Assembly (NCBI RefSeq): GCF_020509005.1
Contig: NC_063012.1
Span: forward strand, 6,572,001 to 6,636,000
From: Fulvia fulva
Lineage: Eukaryota; Ascomycota; Dothideomycetes; Mycosphaerellales; Mycosphaerellaceae
DNA: 64,000 bases
Reading direction: 5' to 3'
Below the pieces are notes generated by a model, which saw nothing but the letters and a program-made list of their open reading frames with translations, did not search any database and was not told the origin of the DNA. The position numbers and the translations under genes are program-made. Shown here piece by piece: positions 11,081 to 24,500 of this stretch (position 1 is its first letter; the number at the start of each line of letters is the position of its first letter).

Positions 11081-14000
11081 GCTTAAGATATCGGTATACG
11101 TACTAGATAAACAATAGCTAGCTATACACCCTTATATATTATTACCCGTAATAATATAATATAGAAAGGCTCGAGGCCTTATAGATTCTACTTCTACCTC
11201 TCTCTTTCTTAACTAGAAATTTATACGTAAATATACAATACCCCTAATCCCTTTGACGTAAAGCCGACGACTAACACTAGGAGATAGAACGGCCACTATA
11301 CAGCAGATTATATACGCGGCCCTTATAGAAGTAGTTATCGGCGATTATTACGAGCAAATGTTATACTACGTCACCGACCTCGAATATAATATCGTCTTTA
11401 GCCTACCGTAGCTTATAGCGTACAACCTAAACATCTTCTAGGAGATAGGCGAGGTGGCATTCAGATCGGATTACTGCTTTAGTCACGATCTATAGAATAA
11501 GACATCGACAATAGTACAATCCCTAAACTATCGCGAGAAGAAGAAGTAGCCACTAGTACGGTACGGACTAGAGCCCTTTACTAGAGAAGTAGCGAGCTTT
11601 GTAGTAGGAGGGGCGGAGCTGAACGTCTTATTATATAACCTAGAAGACATAGACGATAAAGCAGTGGACTGCTAGGGCGTTTCTTAACGCGCGTAGGGAA
11701 TATACGCGTACCGGCCTAGGGCTCAGTGCTTCTACATTATGCCTACTAGGCGTAAGAGTGACGACGGAGACCTTAAGCTAAGTGTAATGGCTACTAATGA
11801 TCTGGACCAATTCTTAAACAAGCAGTTCAATCACAACCCGAAGGAGAAGTTGCCGCCGATATACTACGATATCACGGACGCTTTCTTAGCTAAGGATTAT
11901 AAAGGACTCCTACCTTACCGACTAGGCGTAGATCATAAGATTTATATTAAGCCTAATAGTCTATAAGAGCTACTATACCGCAAGCCCTACGGCCTAGCTA
12001 AGAAGGAGAACGAGGTAGTTAAGAAATAGCTAGACGAGTAAATATCTAAAGGGAAGGTACGGAAAGTAGGGCAAAAGACGAGCTAGTCTCCTATACTAGT
12101 ACTAGTAGTACGTAAGCCTAGAGGTAGGCTACGTATTTATATCGACTATAGAGGATTAAATGCGATTACTATTAAGAACCGGTATCCGATTTCCTTAATA
12201 TAAGGGACGCTTAACCGTATATATAGTAAGAAGTACTTTACGAAGCTAGACATTATAGTAGTCTTTAATAAGTTACGGATAGCTAAAGGGTACGAGTAGT
12301 TAACGGCGTTTACGACACGATACGGTATCTACGAGTGTCTAGTATTACTATTCGGCTTGTATAACGGACTAGTATCGTTCTGATTATACATTAATCAGGT
12401 CTTATAAGAACACCTAGACGACTTTGTATCGGCTTACCTAGATAACGTACTTATCTTTAGTAACACCTTAGAGGGGCATATTAAACACGTACGGAAGGTT
12501 CTTACCAAGCTACGCGATGTAGGACTTATAGTAGACATCGATAAAAGCGAATTCTACTAATAGAAGGTGAAGTATCTTAGGCTAATTATAACTCCTAACG
12601 GTATCGAGATAGACCTTAAGAAACTCGAATGTATTTAGACATAGGAAGCTCCTAAGAACCTAAAGGATATCTAGGCCTTCCTTGGATTTACTAACTTCTA
12701 TAGGCGGTTTATCGAAGCATTTTCGCGTATAGCTACTCCTCTTATAAACCTGACTAAGTCGGACGGACTAAGCAATTATAAAAACAGAAGGATTTAATGG
12801 TCACTAGATTGCTAACGAGCCTTTAACAATTTGAAAGCTACGTTTAGTAAAGCCGGCATGCTCGTACATTATATACTAGGCAGGAAAACGGTAGTAGAGA
12901 CAGATTCTTTAGATTTTGTGAACGCCGGCGTGCTTTCGTAGTATAACGAGAAGGGTGTACTCTATCCTATAGCCTTCTACTCGAAGAAGTTAAGTCTATA
13001 GGAGTGTAATTATAAAATCTATAACAAGGAACTGTTAGCTATTATTAAGGCTTTTAAGAAATAGTGACTCGAGCTCGCCTACGAAGTAGATAATAAGGAC
13101 TTATAGCTAGTTAAGATTTATACCGACTATAAGAACCTAGAATACTTTATAAAGACAAAGTAGCTAAATCGGCGACAAGCGCGTTAGGCTAAGTTCTTGT
13201 TATAGTTCAACTTCAAGATAATATACCGTCTAGGACTTCAAGGTACAAAGCTAGACAGCCTAACGAGACGTAGCTAGGACCTTCCGTAGGGGGTAAACGA
13301 CCCTCGGAACTAGTATTAGCATTAGACATTACTGCCTCCTAAGCGCTTCCTTAAGATCGCCTTACTATAGGCAATAGTAGAAGATACGCCGGAAGAAGAG
13401 AAACTAGTATAGCTAAACCCTAAAGCTAAAGAGTTTATGCCTATAGAACGAGATACGCCTACTAAACAACCGGCGACGCGTAAAAGTCAACGGGAAGCCG
13501 AATTCGAGTATCGAATGTCGACGGCGTACGTAACCGATAACGAGCTCAAGACCGCGATTAAGGACCTATAGAAAGACCGCACTCCTACACTACTATAGAG
13601 AGCGAAGATTTACCTAGTACACTATAAAGTAGATAGCGACCTACTATATATTCGAAATCAATACGACGGCTAGAGCTTATAGGTACTAAATGACTAAGCC
13701 TTATAGACTAGGATAATTAAGATAAACTATGACGCTCTAGTAGTAGGCTATCTAGGACGAGCTCGTACTTATAAACTCGTAGCACGTAAATTCTACTAGC
13801 CTAGATTAGCGAGATCCGTACGTAGATATACCGCGAATTGCCGTACCTACCGTATAACAAAATCTCTACACTCCTAGCCACTAGGATTATTATAGCCACT
13901 TCCTATTCTAGATCGGCCTTAGAAACATATTATAGTCGACTTCGTTATCGGACTCCTAGATAGTACTCTTAACGGTATAGTCTATAACAACATTATAACC

Positions 14001-15520
14001 GTTACTAATAGGCTTACTAAGGAAGTCGAGCTGATCCCTATTAGCGCAATAACAGTATAGAATACGGCAAGGCTTTTCTTTAAACATGTGTTCTGTCGGC
14101 GCGGGTTTCCTAACACTATTATATTAGACCGTAGTAAGTAGTAGGTTACTACCTTCTAGAAGAAACACTATAAGATGCTCCGTACAAATCGTAAGCTAAG
14201 TTCTTCGTATCACCTAGAAACTAATAGACAGTTAGAACGTACTAACTAGGCAATAGAACAGTATCTTCGTATATTCACTAATAAGGCATAGGATAACTAG
14301 GCAGAATGGCTATGCCTTACTTAGTTCGCGATCAACGATCACCTATCCGAGACTACTAGTATGTCGCCGTTCTACGCTACCTTAGGCTACAACCCTAAGT
14401 TTATAGAGCGAGTTGACCTAAACGCTAGAAAGGAGGGAGGACTGACCACTCTCTAGCGACTAGATACGCGATTAGTAGAAACCTTTATACGTCGAATTTG
14501 CGAGCTTCATAAGTACCTTGAAGAGATCATACGAATGTTATAAGCTCTCTAAGTAGAAGTAGCAAACTGCTACTAAAGCATTCCTCTAGACTATAAGGTA
14601 GGTAATTAGGTATATCTTAGTACTAAGAATATCTACACGACTCGACTATCTAAGAAGCTAGATAGGAAATATGCCGGCCCTTACTAGATCACGGAAGTTA
14701 TGCCGGCTAGACTCTCTTATCGTCTAAAACTATTAGACGCTCTAGTAGGACTTAATAACTACTTCTATACCTCACTACTATAACGAGCCGACCACCCCGA
14801 TTTCCTACTACTTGAAGAGTAGTATCTAGCGCCGCTACTACCGATAACTATCGAACCTAATACTACCGAGGCTAATATAGCAGCCGATATAGTAGTAGCA
14901 CCTACGTATATATACGAGGTAGGAAAGATCCTTAATATATATACCCGTAAGCGGGTAGGCAAGGTAAAGAAGGGGCATAAGCGTAAGGTAGATATATAGT
15001 ATAAGGTGAAATAGGCTAGATATTAGAACGAGGAGGATAGTAAGACCTAGTAACCTATAGAGGACATACTTAAACACGCGGCCGCCGCTATTATAGACTT
15101 TTACTATAACCGGCCGGAGTTGTCTACGCCTATAGGCTTCGTAGCTCTATCTAACTAGTCCCTACTAGCTACTAAGGTGCTCGGGCTTAATACGATCAGG
15201 GTCATTCCGAAAGACACCGTTACGAATGAGTCGCCTCGAGCCTTGCCTCTAATAGAATCTGCTCCGTATATGTTCGATACTCGAGTAAAGCCTATAGAGC
15301 CTATAATAATACCTAACTTTAGTTATAAGGATTATACGCGAGTACTAGCCGAAGATAGACGTAGGTCTAAGGCAAGCTAGCTAACTAGGCAACATATTTC
15401 TCGAAGGAAGCCGGTCGAGGATAGTCTTAATAGAGCGAATGCGATGTTATCGGATGACGATAGGGCACTAGAGGATGATTAGGCGTTCGCGCGATTATAG
15501 AGCTCGATAGGTAAGTAGCC
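11000..15520 (+). pseudogene. Pol of element A: PR-RT-RNaseH-IN-chromodomain, RIP-broken
   Basis: Domains appear in order. Protease lies about 11160-11470 (LIDSTSTSLFLN, with the D-S-T/G site). RT lies about 12050-12700, with [21 protein letters not shown] and the catalytic box read as YLDNVLIFS near 12440. RNase H lies about 12840-13220 (ELLAIIKAFK, YTDYKNLEYF). Integrase has its N-terminal part near 13780-13860 and its core about 13900-14420 (VDFVIGLLD, HLETNRQ). A chromodomain lies about 14900-15150 (YEVGKIL, WYKVK.ARYWNEED, AAAIMDFYYNRPE). The longest open pieces are 11739-11966 and 15177-15380. YLDN instead of YLDD and many stops make it non-functional. Confidence 0.85.
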
Positions 15521-15574
15521 TTATAAGGTAGATAACGCTTAGAGGACTAAGGCGTGTTTTAGGAGGGGGGATAC

Positions 15575-15758
15575 TATTACGGGCAGCCCACGACCCCCTA
15601 CTATAGCTACGTCGGCCCGGCTGAACCGCGGACCTTCCGTATCGGGTTAGCGCGGCTTAGCTTTACTTTATAACTTCGCCGCGCCTCGCGCTCCTCTTTC
15701 GTAGCTTCGTAGAACAACAACTATCTCGTTCGGACCCTATAATACGCGCGCCCTTATA
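15575..15758 (+). repeat. 3' LTR of A, 184 bp
   Basis: It is preceded by the polypurine tract AGGAGGGGGG (15561-15570) and begins TATTACGG, the RIP form of TGTTACGG. It is followed by the target copy AGGCG. Confidence 0.95.
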
Positions 15759-15763
15759 AGGCG

Positions 15764-16204
15764 CTATATAGGAAGCTTCCTATTCGTATTAACGTATATT
15801 ACTCGTATTCCTACTACTAGTCGCTTTTCTCGGGTCCGTACTATATAGGTCTTTATCTAAAGCTACTATTATCATTAGACTAATATAGTTATCTACCTTA
15901 TATAGGAGAGCTATAGGCGCTAATTCTACCTAAAGGCGGTGCCTACCTATAGTTACTACTTTAGCTATAACTAATACTAACGTAGAGGGGTTCGCTTTAT
16001 TCGCTACCTATCCTTCTAGTACTATAAAGCCGGCAGGTATTAGTTTCCTTAGGCTATTATAGTAGAAGTCTATAATAGAGGCGGCGGCTATCTCTATTAT
16101 ATCCTCCGCTAGCTCCTATATTAGATCTTCGTCGTCTCCTACCTAACTAACTAGATACTTATACTAGCCGTACTTCCTCTGTATATTTAGGATCTTATCT
16201 ATAT
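15764..16204 (-). pseudogene. Element B piece: chromodomain end and 3' region
   Basis: The minus-strand reading contains the chromodomain end (ASIIDFYYN near 16060) and runs up to its first strand (DKILNIQRK near 16190), where LINE1 has inserted. The part toward 15764 is untranslated and continues at 8542 on the other side of element A. Confidence 0.65.
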
Positions 16205-19200
16205 CAATATAAATAAATAAATATATTTATAATACCTATCTAGCTCCTAAAAGGTCTACGAGACCGGGGGCTATTAAGTAAGAGAGAGGGGAAAACCGTC
16301 GTACGGAGAAAAACCCTCTTTAGATATTAGTAAGTTCTCTCTATTACTTATCGGTCAATCTGTCGTACTAGAAGCGGTAAGTACTAGGTAGTTAGCCGCC
16401 CCGGAGTACTAATCTGCCCGGTACCTAGGAACGAGTATTAGTAGCTAGCCGACTATCGAGTAGATAATAGGTCGACTATTAGTAGAGGCGGGTCGCCTAT
16501 CGAGTAGGAGACAGGTCGACCGTCGAGCGGAAAACAAGCTAGCCGTCGAGTAGACGACGAGTCGACCCTTCCGGGCTCCTATACTCTATTAGTACTCCTA
16601 TCGCTATTCCTCCTATACTCGGGGTTGCTATAGGCTACGGTCTACCCGCCTATATAGTCGTCGGTACTACCGGAGTTCTACTACGTCTATAGGTAGGGCG
16701 CCTTCGAAGGCTTCCTAGAGCTCTTCCTCCTAGGCTATCTCCCCTATTCTTACTACTATCTTACCCGCTATCTAGAACTACTATAGTAGGCCGGTCCGTA
16801 TTACTATTCGTACCGCTACTCGTATCCTACGCGCTATACCTATTATATATTAGAAGTCTATAGCCCTAGTCTCGAGGCGTATTACCTACCGGGCTTCTAT
16901 AAAGCGTAGGTAGAATAGTACGACGTATTTCGGCGTCTAGATACGTCTATATTCGTATAGGCTACTATCTACTCCCGGTACCTTTCGGCGATATAGATAG
17001 TCCTTAAACCTAATATGTTCCGAGCGGAGTAGTATCGCGACTATTACCTATAGGCGGGTAAGGGCTCGGAAGAGCATTACCCTATCTCGGCTAATAGGTC
17101 CTGTCTTCGCCGCTACCTCGTCTTCTCGTCGGTATACTCGTCGCCGTAGTAGTTACCCGTTCGGGTGCCTTTCGCCTTTCTCCTAGCGCTCGTTCTAGAT
17201 TCTCTATATATATCTACGGACCGCGTTCGCTATAGCCTTCCGTTCTTCGCGTCCCTATTCCGCTCCTATTACTAGTATACTACTAGCTAGGGCCTATACT
17301 CGGAACTTTACTATCGGTGTTTATTACGTATCTAGCTACCGCTAGGCCTATAATCCTATCTTCTTTTTAGGCGCTATAGATCGAAGGCGTGTCGTAATCG
17401 CCTAGTACGCCGCGCGGATATCGCTCCCTACCTTACTATTTACCGTCTAGACCGTATAGCCTATAGCGAGCTATTAGAGTTAGAGGTCTAGTAGCGCGAT
17501 CTACGTGTCCGCTTCTAGGACCTACGTTAGTATAGTACGGTATACCCCGATCGCCCTACGTAGACATTCGTTCTATACGTTTTAAATCTACTTTATCTAG
17601 CTAGTCGCGTAGGATAGATACTAGACTAGTACCCTAAAGGTGATCGCCGGTCGGACGATAGAGCTATATAGCTAGCGTACCTTTATAAAGGCTACGCCCT
17701 ATATAGGGGCCGCGAGGCGTATAACTAAGGCTTTGTTCTAGTCCCCCCGCTACCGGAGCTACTTTAGGTAGGCGTACTACCGGAGTTACGTATCTACTTA
17801 AAATCCTAGGACCCGGATAGATAGCTATAGAGTAATCTAGCTTACGCCGGTCCCGGCCTCGATCGTAGCTTAGAGGTTATACTTCTTCGGGGTCCTCGTA
17901 AGGTAGATTATCTAGTATTTCTTAGGTACGAAGACTACCCCGTATCGCGCTACCTATTCGTTATATACCTCGAGCGCCGTTTCAAGTTAGCGGCAATTAG
18001 TCTCGGTTAAGTCGCTATATATTAGGATATTTATATCGTCGTTAAAGCCTATATAGAAGTTAGTACCGCCGGCGCTTCCCCTAAGTAGCGGGAGGAGCGT
18101 AGAGGCGAAGAAAAGGAAGAGGATCGGAGAGAGCGATAAGCCCTACGGGATCTCCGTTTATATAGGCCGTATCTCAGGTTTACGCTACTCCCCTAGGACG
18201 AGCTACGTAGATCGGTTACTAAGGAAGGACTTAACGAACGCGACGAGCTAGCTAGGTAGACCTTTTACCCGGAGGTTATAGAGTAGTCGGGCGTAGAAAA
18301 CTTTATCGAACGCCCCCGAGATATCGAGAGATAGTAGGGTAGCGACCTATTATCGGCGTCTTACCTAGATTATATAAACCTATTCCGTAACGAGTTCTAG
18401 GGCGGTCGTCGTAGACCGCCCTAGTCGGGGTCCTATCTACTCGGCTAGGAGGAGCTAGTACTCCTCGGCTAGCTTAGAGATATAATCGGCTACGATACGC
18501 TCTAGCGTCTTACTAATCGTACTAAGTAGGGCTATCGGGCGGTAGGCCTTCCTAACGTCGTATCTAGCCTTACCCTCCTTACGGAGGACGACTATACTCG
18601 AGTACCGGAAGGGAGTCGGTACGTATAACTACTAGAGGTATACCGTAAATAGCCCCGCGAGGTACGGGGCGAGCGTCTAGCGGTAGTACTTAAGGAATCG
18701 GTTAGGGATCTTATCTAGTCCTAGGGCCTTATCTAGTAGCGCCGCTTTTAGTACTATTAGTACCTCCGCCTCCGTTACTTCTTAGCTAGTCTCGAGCTCT
18801 ATTAGGTATACGAAGCCTTCGATATCGTCGAGTCGGGTAGTAACCGGAGAAGGGAAGAACGCCTCTACTAGCGCGTCGGCTCTACCTTACTAGGCTTCCT
18901 AGGGGACCCCTTACCTATTACGGATAGGTAGGAACTATAGTAGTAGTAGCGGCGTCTCTAGCTTCCTCGTACGCGCCTACCTAGCGAGCTTCTAGACCTT
19001 ACTTTAGTCTCCTATAACTTTACGGACGGCGTTACGCTATATAATATTACCCTAGCGCCTAATAATCCTACCCTTCTTAGTATCTAGTCGGCGGTATTAG
19101 GCGTATATAGCGTCTTATTTTGTCTTATTCTACCGGCGCCGCGCCGCTACTATTATACGGACTACGTCTACGTATTCCTACGACTAGGCTAGCGACGCGT

Positions 19201-21092
19201 ACTTCGAGGGTCGGGTATAGGGGATCTTATCCCGGATTACGCTTACTATATACTACTATAGGCTCCCTACCGCCGTATCAATTTCCGCCTCTAAGCGGAG
19301 GGGTATCGGCGGTACGAGGGCCGTTATTCGTTCTTTTAGTACCTTATTAATCTCCTTCTAGTCCGCTCTCTTCTACTAAGGCCGTAATTCTAGGGCTAGT
19401 AGCGCCTATTAGTATATTACGTTAAACGTCGTACGGATAGCTAGGTAGTCTAGATAGGCGGTATCGAGTTCTAGGTCCGTATCGTAGAAAATAGTCCGCT
19501 AGGCTATCTACTATATCGCGAAGGTTAGGTTAAGCGTCTAGGTCGTATTTTTCTACTAATACGTAGCCGTACCTACGGGAAGTACTAGGCTAAGGCCGGA
19601 TACCTCTACTAGACCGATAAGTGCGTCTACGGCGCTATAGGCCGAGAGTACGCTATCGCCTCCCTATCTAAGGTAGTAGAGGTTAAGGTCGCCGACTAGG
19701 ATATATATATTAGCTTCCTCTTAGAGAGCTTCTTAGAGCTAGTAGAGGGTGGCCGACTAGCTATCGTCTTCTATTAAGCCCGGTACTAAGTACGGGTTAT
19801 AGGCGTTATAGATAGCTATTGTCTTACCGTCGGTAAGGCGTAGCCGTAGAGAGACTATATCGCTAGAGTAGGTATAGGTCGTCTACGTTATTATCGCGAT
19901 TTCTTTACTTACGTAGAAGTAGACCCGCGCTACCGGCTAGTCACCTTAGGGTACTATAAGGTAGTATCTCGGGTCTACGGGTCTACGAGTATTGTCTTTC
20001 TGTTTGTCTACTACTCTTAGATAGCGACTATATAGTGCCGGCTAGGGTATAGTAGGCTAAGGAGTAGCTTCTAGGCCTTATCCTTACTCTTATTAGCGTT
20101 ATACTATCCGATAGTTAGCTAGGTAAGCGTACTATTTATAGTTAGACTATTATATTAGCTATAGTTCCCTATTCTACCTCCGTAGGTTTACTACTATATT
20201 ATCGTCCTCGTCGCCCTTACCCTCGCCTTCGTTATCCTATCGCGGGGCCGGCGTTACTAGCGTAGCTACCGGTTAGGGCGCGCTACCTCCGTAGAGGCGG
20301 AATATCGTCGTATCGAGGCGCGTCTATCCGAGGCCCTAAGCCCGGGGGTCGGTAAGCGCTAGTCGGCCTACTCCGTATATTAAGTATCTATCGCGATTTA
20401 GCCTCCTCTTCTTACTCCTAAATATAACCGGCTAGAAGCCGTTAGCGTCGACTCTTAGACGATATAGTACTATCGCTATTCCTCCTCTTTCCTAGCGTAT
20501 ACCTAGGCGCGCTCCTACCACCTATTCCGCTACCTACCTCTTTACTCTCTATCCGCCTATCTACGCCTTATAGTCCCCGCCGTAGTTAGCGTACTTACTT
20601 ATCTTAGGTTAGGGGTATTCGCGGGTATTATATACCTTTACGTAGTAGCCGTAGTAGGTCTCCTACCGACAATACTTTATAGTATACCCGAATCCCTAGC
20701 ACCGGAAGTACTAGGTTACTATATAGGTATAGTCGTGCTTTTTAACGTAGTAGTACGAGTAGGCTAGGACTAGTCCCTTCTCTATAGCCTAGATCCTCTA
20801 ACTATTATACTTAAACGCGAGTACGAGCGACGAGTATTTCCGCTCTATTCGTTCCGGCTTCTTTAGCTAGTACGCCCGGGTAATAACGAGGCCTAGGATA
20901 GTGGCCTAGTTGTCCTTTATAATAGCCTCTCCTATCGCTACCGGGCTAGTATATACTAGGAAGGTATTAACTCGGATACCGTATATAAGGGCCTAGTATA
21001 CTAGCGCGACTAGCGCTACGCTCTTCGCGTTTAGTACCTCGACCGCCTAGGCTACGCTCTATAGTAGCGTCGGTCTCCCCGCTATAGTTACG
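16205..21092 (-). mobile_element. LINE1, Tad1-like non-LTR retrotransposon, 4,888 bp
   Basis: It is bounded by a 16-bp target duplication AGGATCTTATCTATAT (16189-16204 and 21093-21108). The 3' end on the left carries an AAAT-type tail (TTTATTTATTTATA on the minus strand). ORF2 reads right to left: endonuclease about 19400-20050, RT about 17850-18850 (SLDISGAFDKVFYARLLY near 18320, and the catalytic FNDD for FVDD near 18040). ORF1 with Cys-rich knuckles lies about 20150-20950. It is strongly RIP-mutated with stops throughout. The 76-codon plus frame at 19120 is antisense noise. It belongs to a different family from LINE4. Confidence 0.85.
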
Positions 21093-21108
21093 AGGATCTT
21101 ATCTATAT

Positions 21109-21362
21109 ACTAGAACTAATTAATTCCCTCTTCGTTCTTTACCTCGATCGGCGGTAGGGTTAGTTCTACTTAGCTAGGTAACGCTTTATATATAGGGAGT
21201 AAGAGGTTCGTATAGAATCCGTTATATAGGTTCCCTAGCGACCGCGGTAGGCTTAAGCGATACGTATCGTTCGGTAGTACTTCTATTATTACGTAGAGGC
21301 CTACGTAGCGATAGTTAAGCTTCTTAAATAGCCGAGCTATACGCTAGTTACGGATACTTAAG
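21109..21362 (-). pseudogene. Element B piece between LINE1 and C (integrase-chromodomain linker)
   Basis: This stretch aligns with about 800-1030 of element H (for example the shared CGATACGTATCGT), the region between integrase and chromodomain on the minus strand. It ends at C's target site TTAAG (21358-21362). Confidence 0.65.
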
Positions 21363-21512
21363 TATTACGGGTAGTAATCTATAAGACGATAGTATAGGGT
21401 TACCGTAAAATAAGCGTTATTTGGTAAGGCTACGTAAGAGAAGCGTAAAGCGCGCGAGATATATAAGGAAGCGCTAAGGCGCGCAACGTTACGGTAGTAG
21501 TAAACCGTAATA
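21363..21512 (-). repeat. 3' LTR of C, 150 bp
   Basis: It runs from TATTACGG to CCGTAATA and is nearly identical to 28566-28715. The internal TTATTTGGT (21417-21425) matches the priming site next to the other LTR at 8 of 9 positions. Confidence 0.95.
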
Positions 21513-24500
21513 GTACCCCCCCTCTAGATTACTATTCGTCCTTAGACGGCTCTGTCTCTATAGTAGTATATCTACGAAAACTATATTATCCTCTAGTCTA
21601 CCTTATTTAGCTTAAGTATCCTCTAAACCCTTAATAACCTCCTTACTATTAATCACTATATCCGTCGGGCGGCTAAGCTAGTACGGCTATATAGAGGCTT
21701 AGGGTACATAGCTTGTACTTCTATTAAGTCTTATCGAGCGGCGTAACGTCCTTACTTATAGCCTAGACGCCGTTACGGGCGTATTAGTTTACGGTATAAC
21801 TACCGGTATAGACGTACTCGCGTTCTCCGTAGGTACCTACCTAGACTTAGTATAAGATCGTAGTATACTAGTAACTTAGTCCTTATTAGGTACCTAGTCG
21901 TACGGCGGCTTAAAGTCGGCGGGTATAGACTTCGTCGGAAAGTTATAGTAGAAGTCTATAATAGAGGCGGCTACTCCTACTAATACTTCTAGTAGCTCCT
22001 AGCTCGGCTCGCAATATCCTTTCTACTTTACTAGGTACTTATACTCGTCTTGCTTCGGTAGTAAGTATTTTAGTAGTCTTCCCTTTAGCTTGAAATATTT
22101 CCTATCGAGTATGTCCTCTACGAAGTACTCTTCGGATATTTCGCCGTCGTCGTCGCGGGTAATCTCGATTAGAGGCGGCGGTGCTAGGATCTGTCTAGGT
22201 TCGGGGTCATTAGTAGCTAGTTATAGGAGCGAGGCGTAGAAAGTATTATAGAGATTGCCTAACTAATCGGGTATTATAATATAGTAAGTATTTTAATACG
22301 GGAGTGCTACGGTGATCTCGTACGGCCCTACGTTCTTAATGTCGAGCTTCTTAGACGGGCGTATTATTAACTAGTTAGTAGTGTTAATATAAACTTCGTC
22401 GCCGATATTATAATTCGGAGGTAGCTAGCGATATACGTTTATAAAATCTACTTATAACGCTTAGGCTAATACAATTTCTTGCCTTAGATATATATATATC
22501 TAGTTTATACGCTTAGTAAACGTATTCGCAGATGCTATATCGAGTCGTTACTTATAGGGCATAAGCTTTATAGGGGTAGTCCGACTAGTATCCGTAAATT
22601 CTAGGTTACGACCAGTATTAGCGTAGAAGGGTAATACTCTAGTAGTAGCTAATATATAATTATTAGTAGTAAACTCGGTAAGTAGTAACTAATCAACCTA
22701 ATCATCTTAGGCGTAGTTAATATAGGCCCTAAGGTAACGTTCTATAACCTTATTTATGTTTTTAGACTATCTATCGGATTCTAGGTAAAAGGCCGTCGAT
22801 AGTCGTTATTAAATACCGAGTAGGGAGTAAACTCGTCTCTAGAACATAGACGTCTACTAGGAGCCCCGATCCGAGACGATACTCTTAGGAATACTATAAT
22901 ATACGAAGATGTAGCGGATAGAGATATATACGATATATAGGGCGTCTATCTATAGTACTAGAATTAGGTGTCTCTTATTAGTAAGCCTATTCGTAACTAT
23001 AAGCACGTTCTTATACGTTTGTCTATTAGTTAAGCTCTTACTTACGGGCAAATCTATAACGAAGTTAATAGCGATATCCTCCTATACTCCGAAGGGTACT
23101 AGCAATAGTATAAGGAGGCCCTAATACTACTAATTTGACGGAACCGTTATTCTATATATAATATAATTACGGACGAATCTCTTAATCGTTTATACTATAC
23201 GTAGCTAGCGGTAGTACCTACTAATTAACTCGAATGTCTTTTTACGGCCGGGATACCTAGTCGCGGGTATTTCGTAGAAACGTTTCGTAATTAGAGTACA
23301 AAGTTCTACTACGCTAGTAACTTCTAGGACAAATAAGCTATATCTTCCGTAGGCGTTCTTTATATAGATTATACTATCTTCTACTTTAGACGTACGATCG
23401 TCGATCTTATATTTACGTAATAGGGGTACTTACTAGTTCTAGGATAGCTATTATATAGTAGCCTAAACGGTCTCTTCGTTATATAGAGCCTTAACTTATA
23501 TAAGTAAATCCTACTATACTGCCTACTACGCTACCTCCCCCTCCCGTAGCTCGCTTGAATTAAGCTTAATATCGAGGCGAGCGGGCGGTAGGATAACCTA
23601 GCTCTAATACTATAGACGTAGATCGCTTAGACCCGACGGTAGATCCTACGATCGTCTAGTAAGACTATTAGGCTTTATGCCCTATATACCTAGACGATAG
23701 GTGATTTTGAATACGAACTGTACTAGGAACTATACCTAGCGTACCTACCGTCTATTAAGTTATTTCGTGCTTATAAAGTATTCTAGGTTCTTATAATTAG
23801 AGTAGATAATAACGGAATTATTATCTATATCCTTCGTGTTCTCGACATTAGTATCTATATTATCGTCTAAGTTGACGGTAAGCTTAGGTCTCTATTCTTT
23901 AAAGGCGAGGACGATAGCTAATAGTTCCTTATCGTAAATCTCGTAGTTATACTCCTATAGTAATATCTTCCTAGACATATATACTACCGGTCTCTAGACG
24001 TCTCCGTATTTCTATAAAATTACTACCGTAGTAACGAAATCTAAGGCATCTGTTTCGACTATAGTTTCTAACCCTAGTACGAAGTATACAAGTACCGTGT
24101 CCGTTAAGAATATATCTTTCAATCCTTAGAAGGCTGCTTCGTATTCTATTATCTAAACGAATAGTATCGGCTTACTATTCTTACTAGTCTTTATTAAATT
24201 CGTAAGGGGTATATAGATTTTAGAGAAGTTCTATATAAACCTTCGATAGAAGTTTCCGAACCTAAGGAATGCTTATACATCCTTTAGGTATGTTAGAGTA
24301 AGCTAGTTCTTAACTACGTCGACCTTTTCTAGGTCTATACGGATACCGTCGACTCCTATAATAACACTTAGGTACTTTGTCTCTATTTAGTAGAACTCGT
24401 ATTTGTCGATATCTAATTATAGGCCGGCTTTACGTATACGCTCTAGTACTTTACGTACGTATTATATATGTTCCTCGAATATGTCGCTAAAGATTAGGAT

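Larger units (their letters stand above)
8543..15758 (+). mobile_element. Gypsy element A, full length 7,216 bp
   Basis: Two 184-bp LTRs (8543-8726 and 15575-15758) are flanked by AGGCG (8538-8542 and 15759-15763). The interior has Gag, protease, RT, RNase H, integrase and chromodomain in Ty3/Gypsy order. It keeps more CA and TG than its host B, so it has been less affected by RIP. It is the reference for the related copies F and G. It sits in the 3' region of B, about 280 bp from B's LTR, in the opposite orientation. Confidence 0.95.

Noticed and set aside
14765..15077. Overlapping minus frames in the 3' part of A (also 51552-51861 in G)
   Set aside because: They are opposite to the integrase-chromodomain region of A and G. 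The sense strand carries the conserved motifs.
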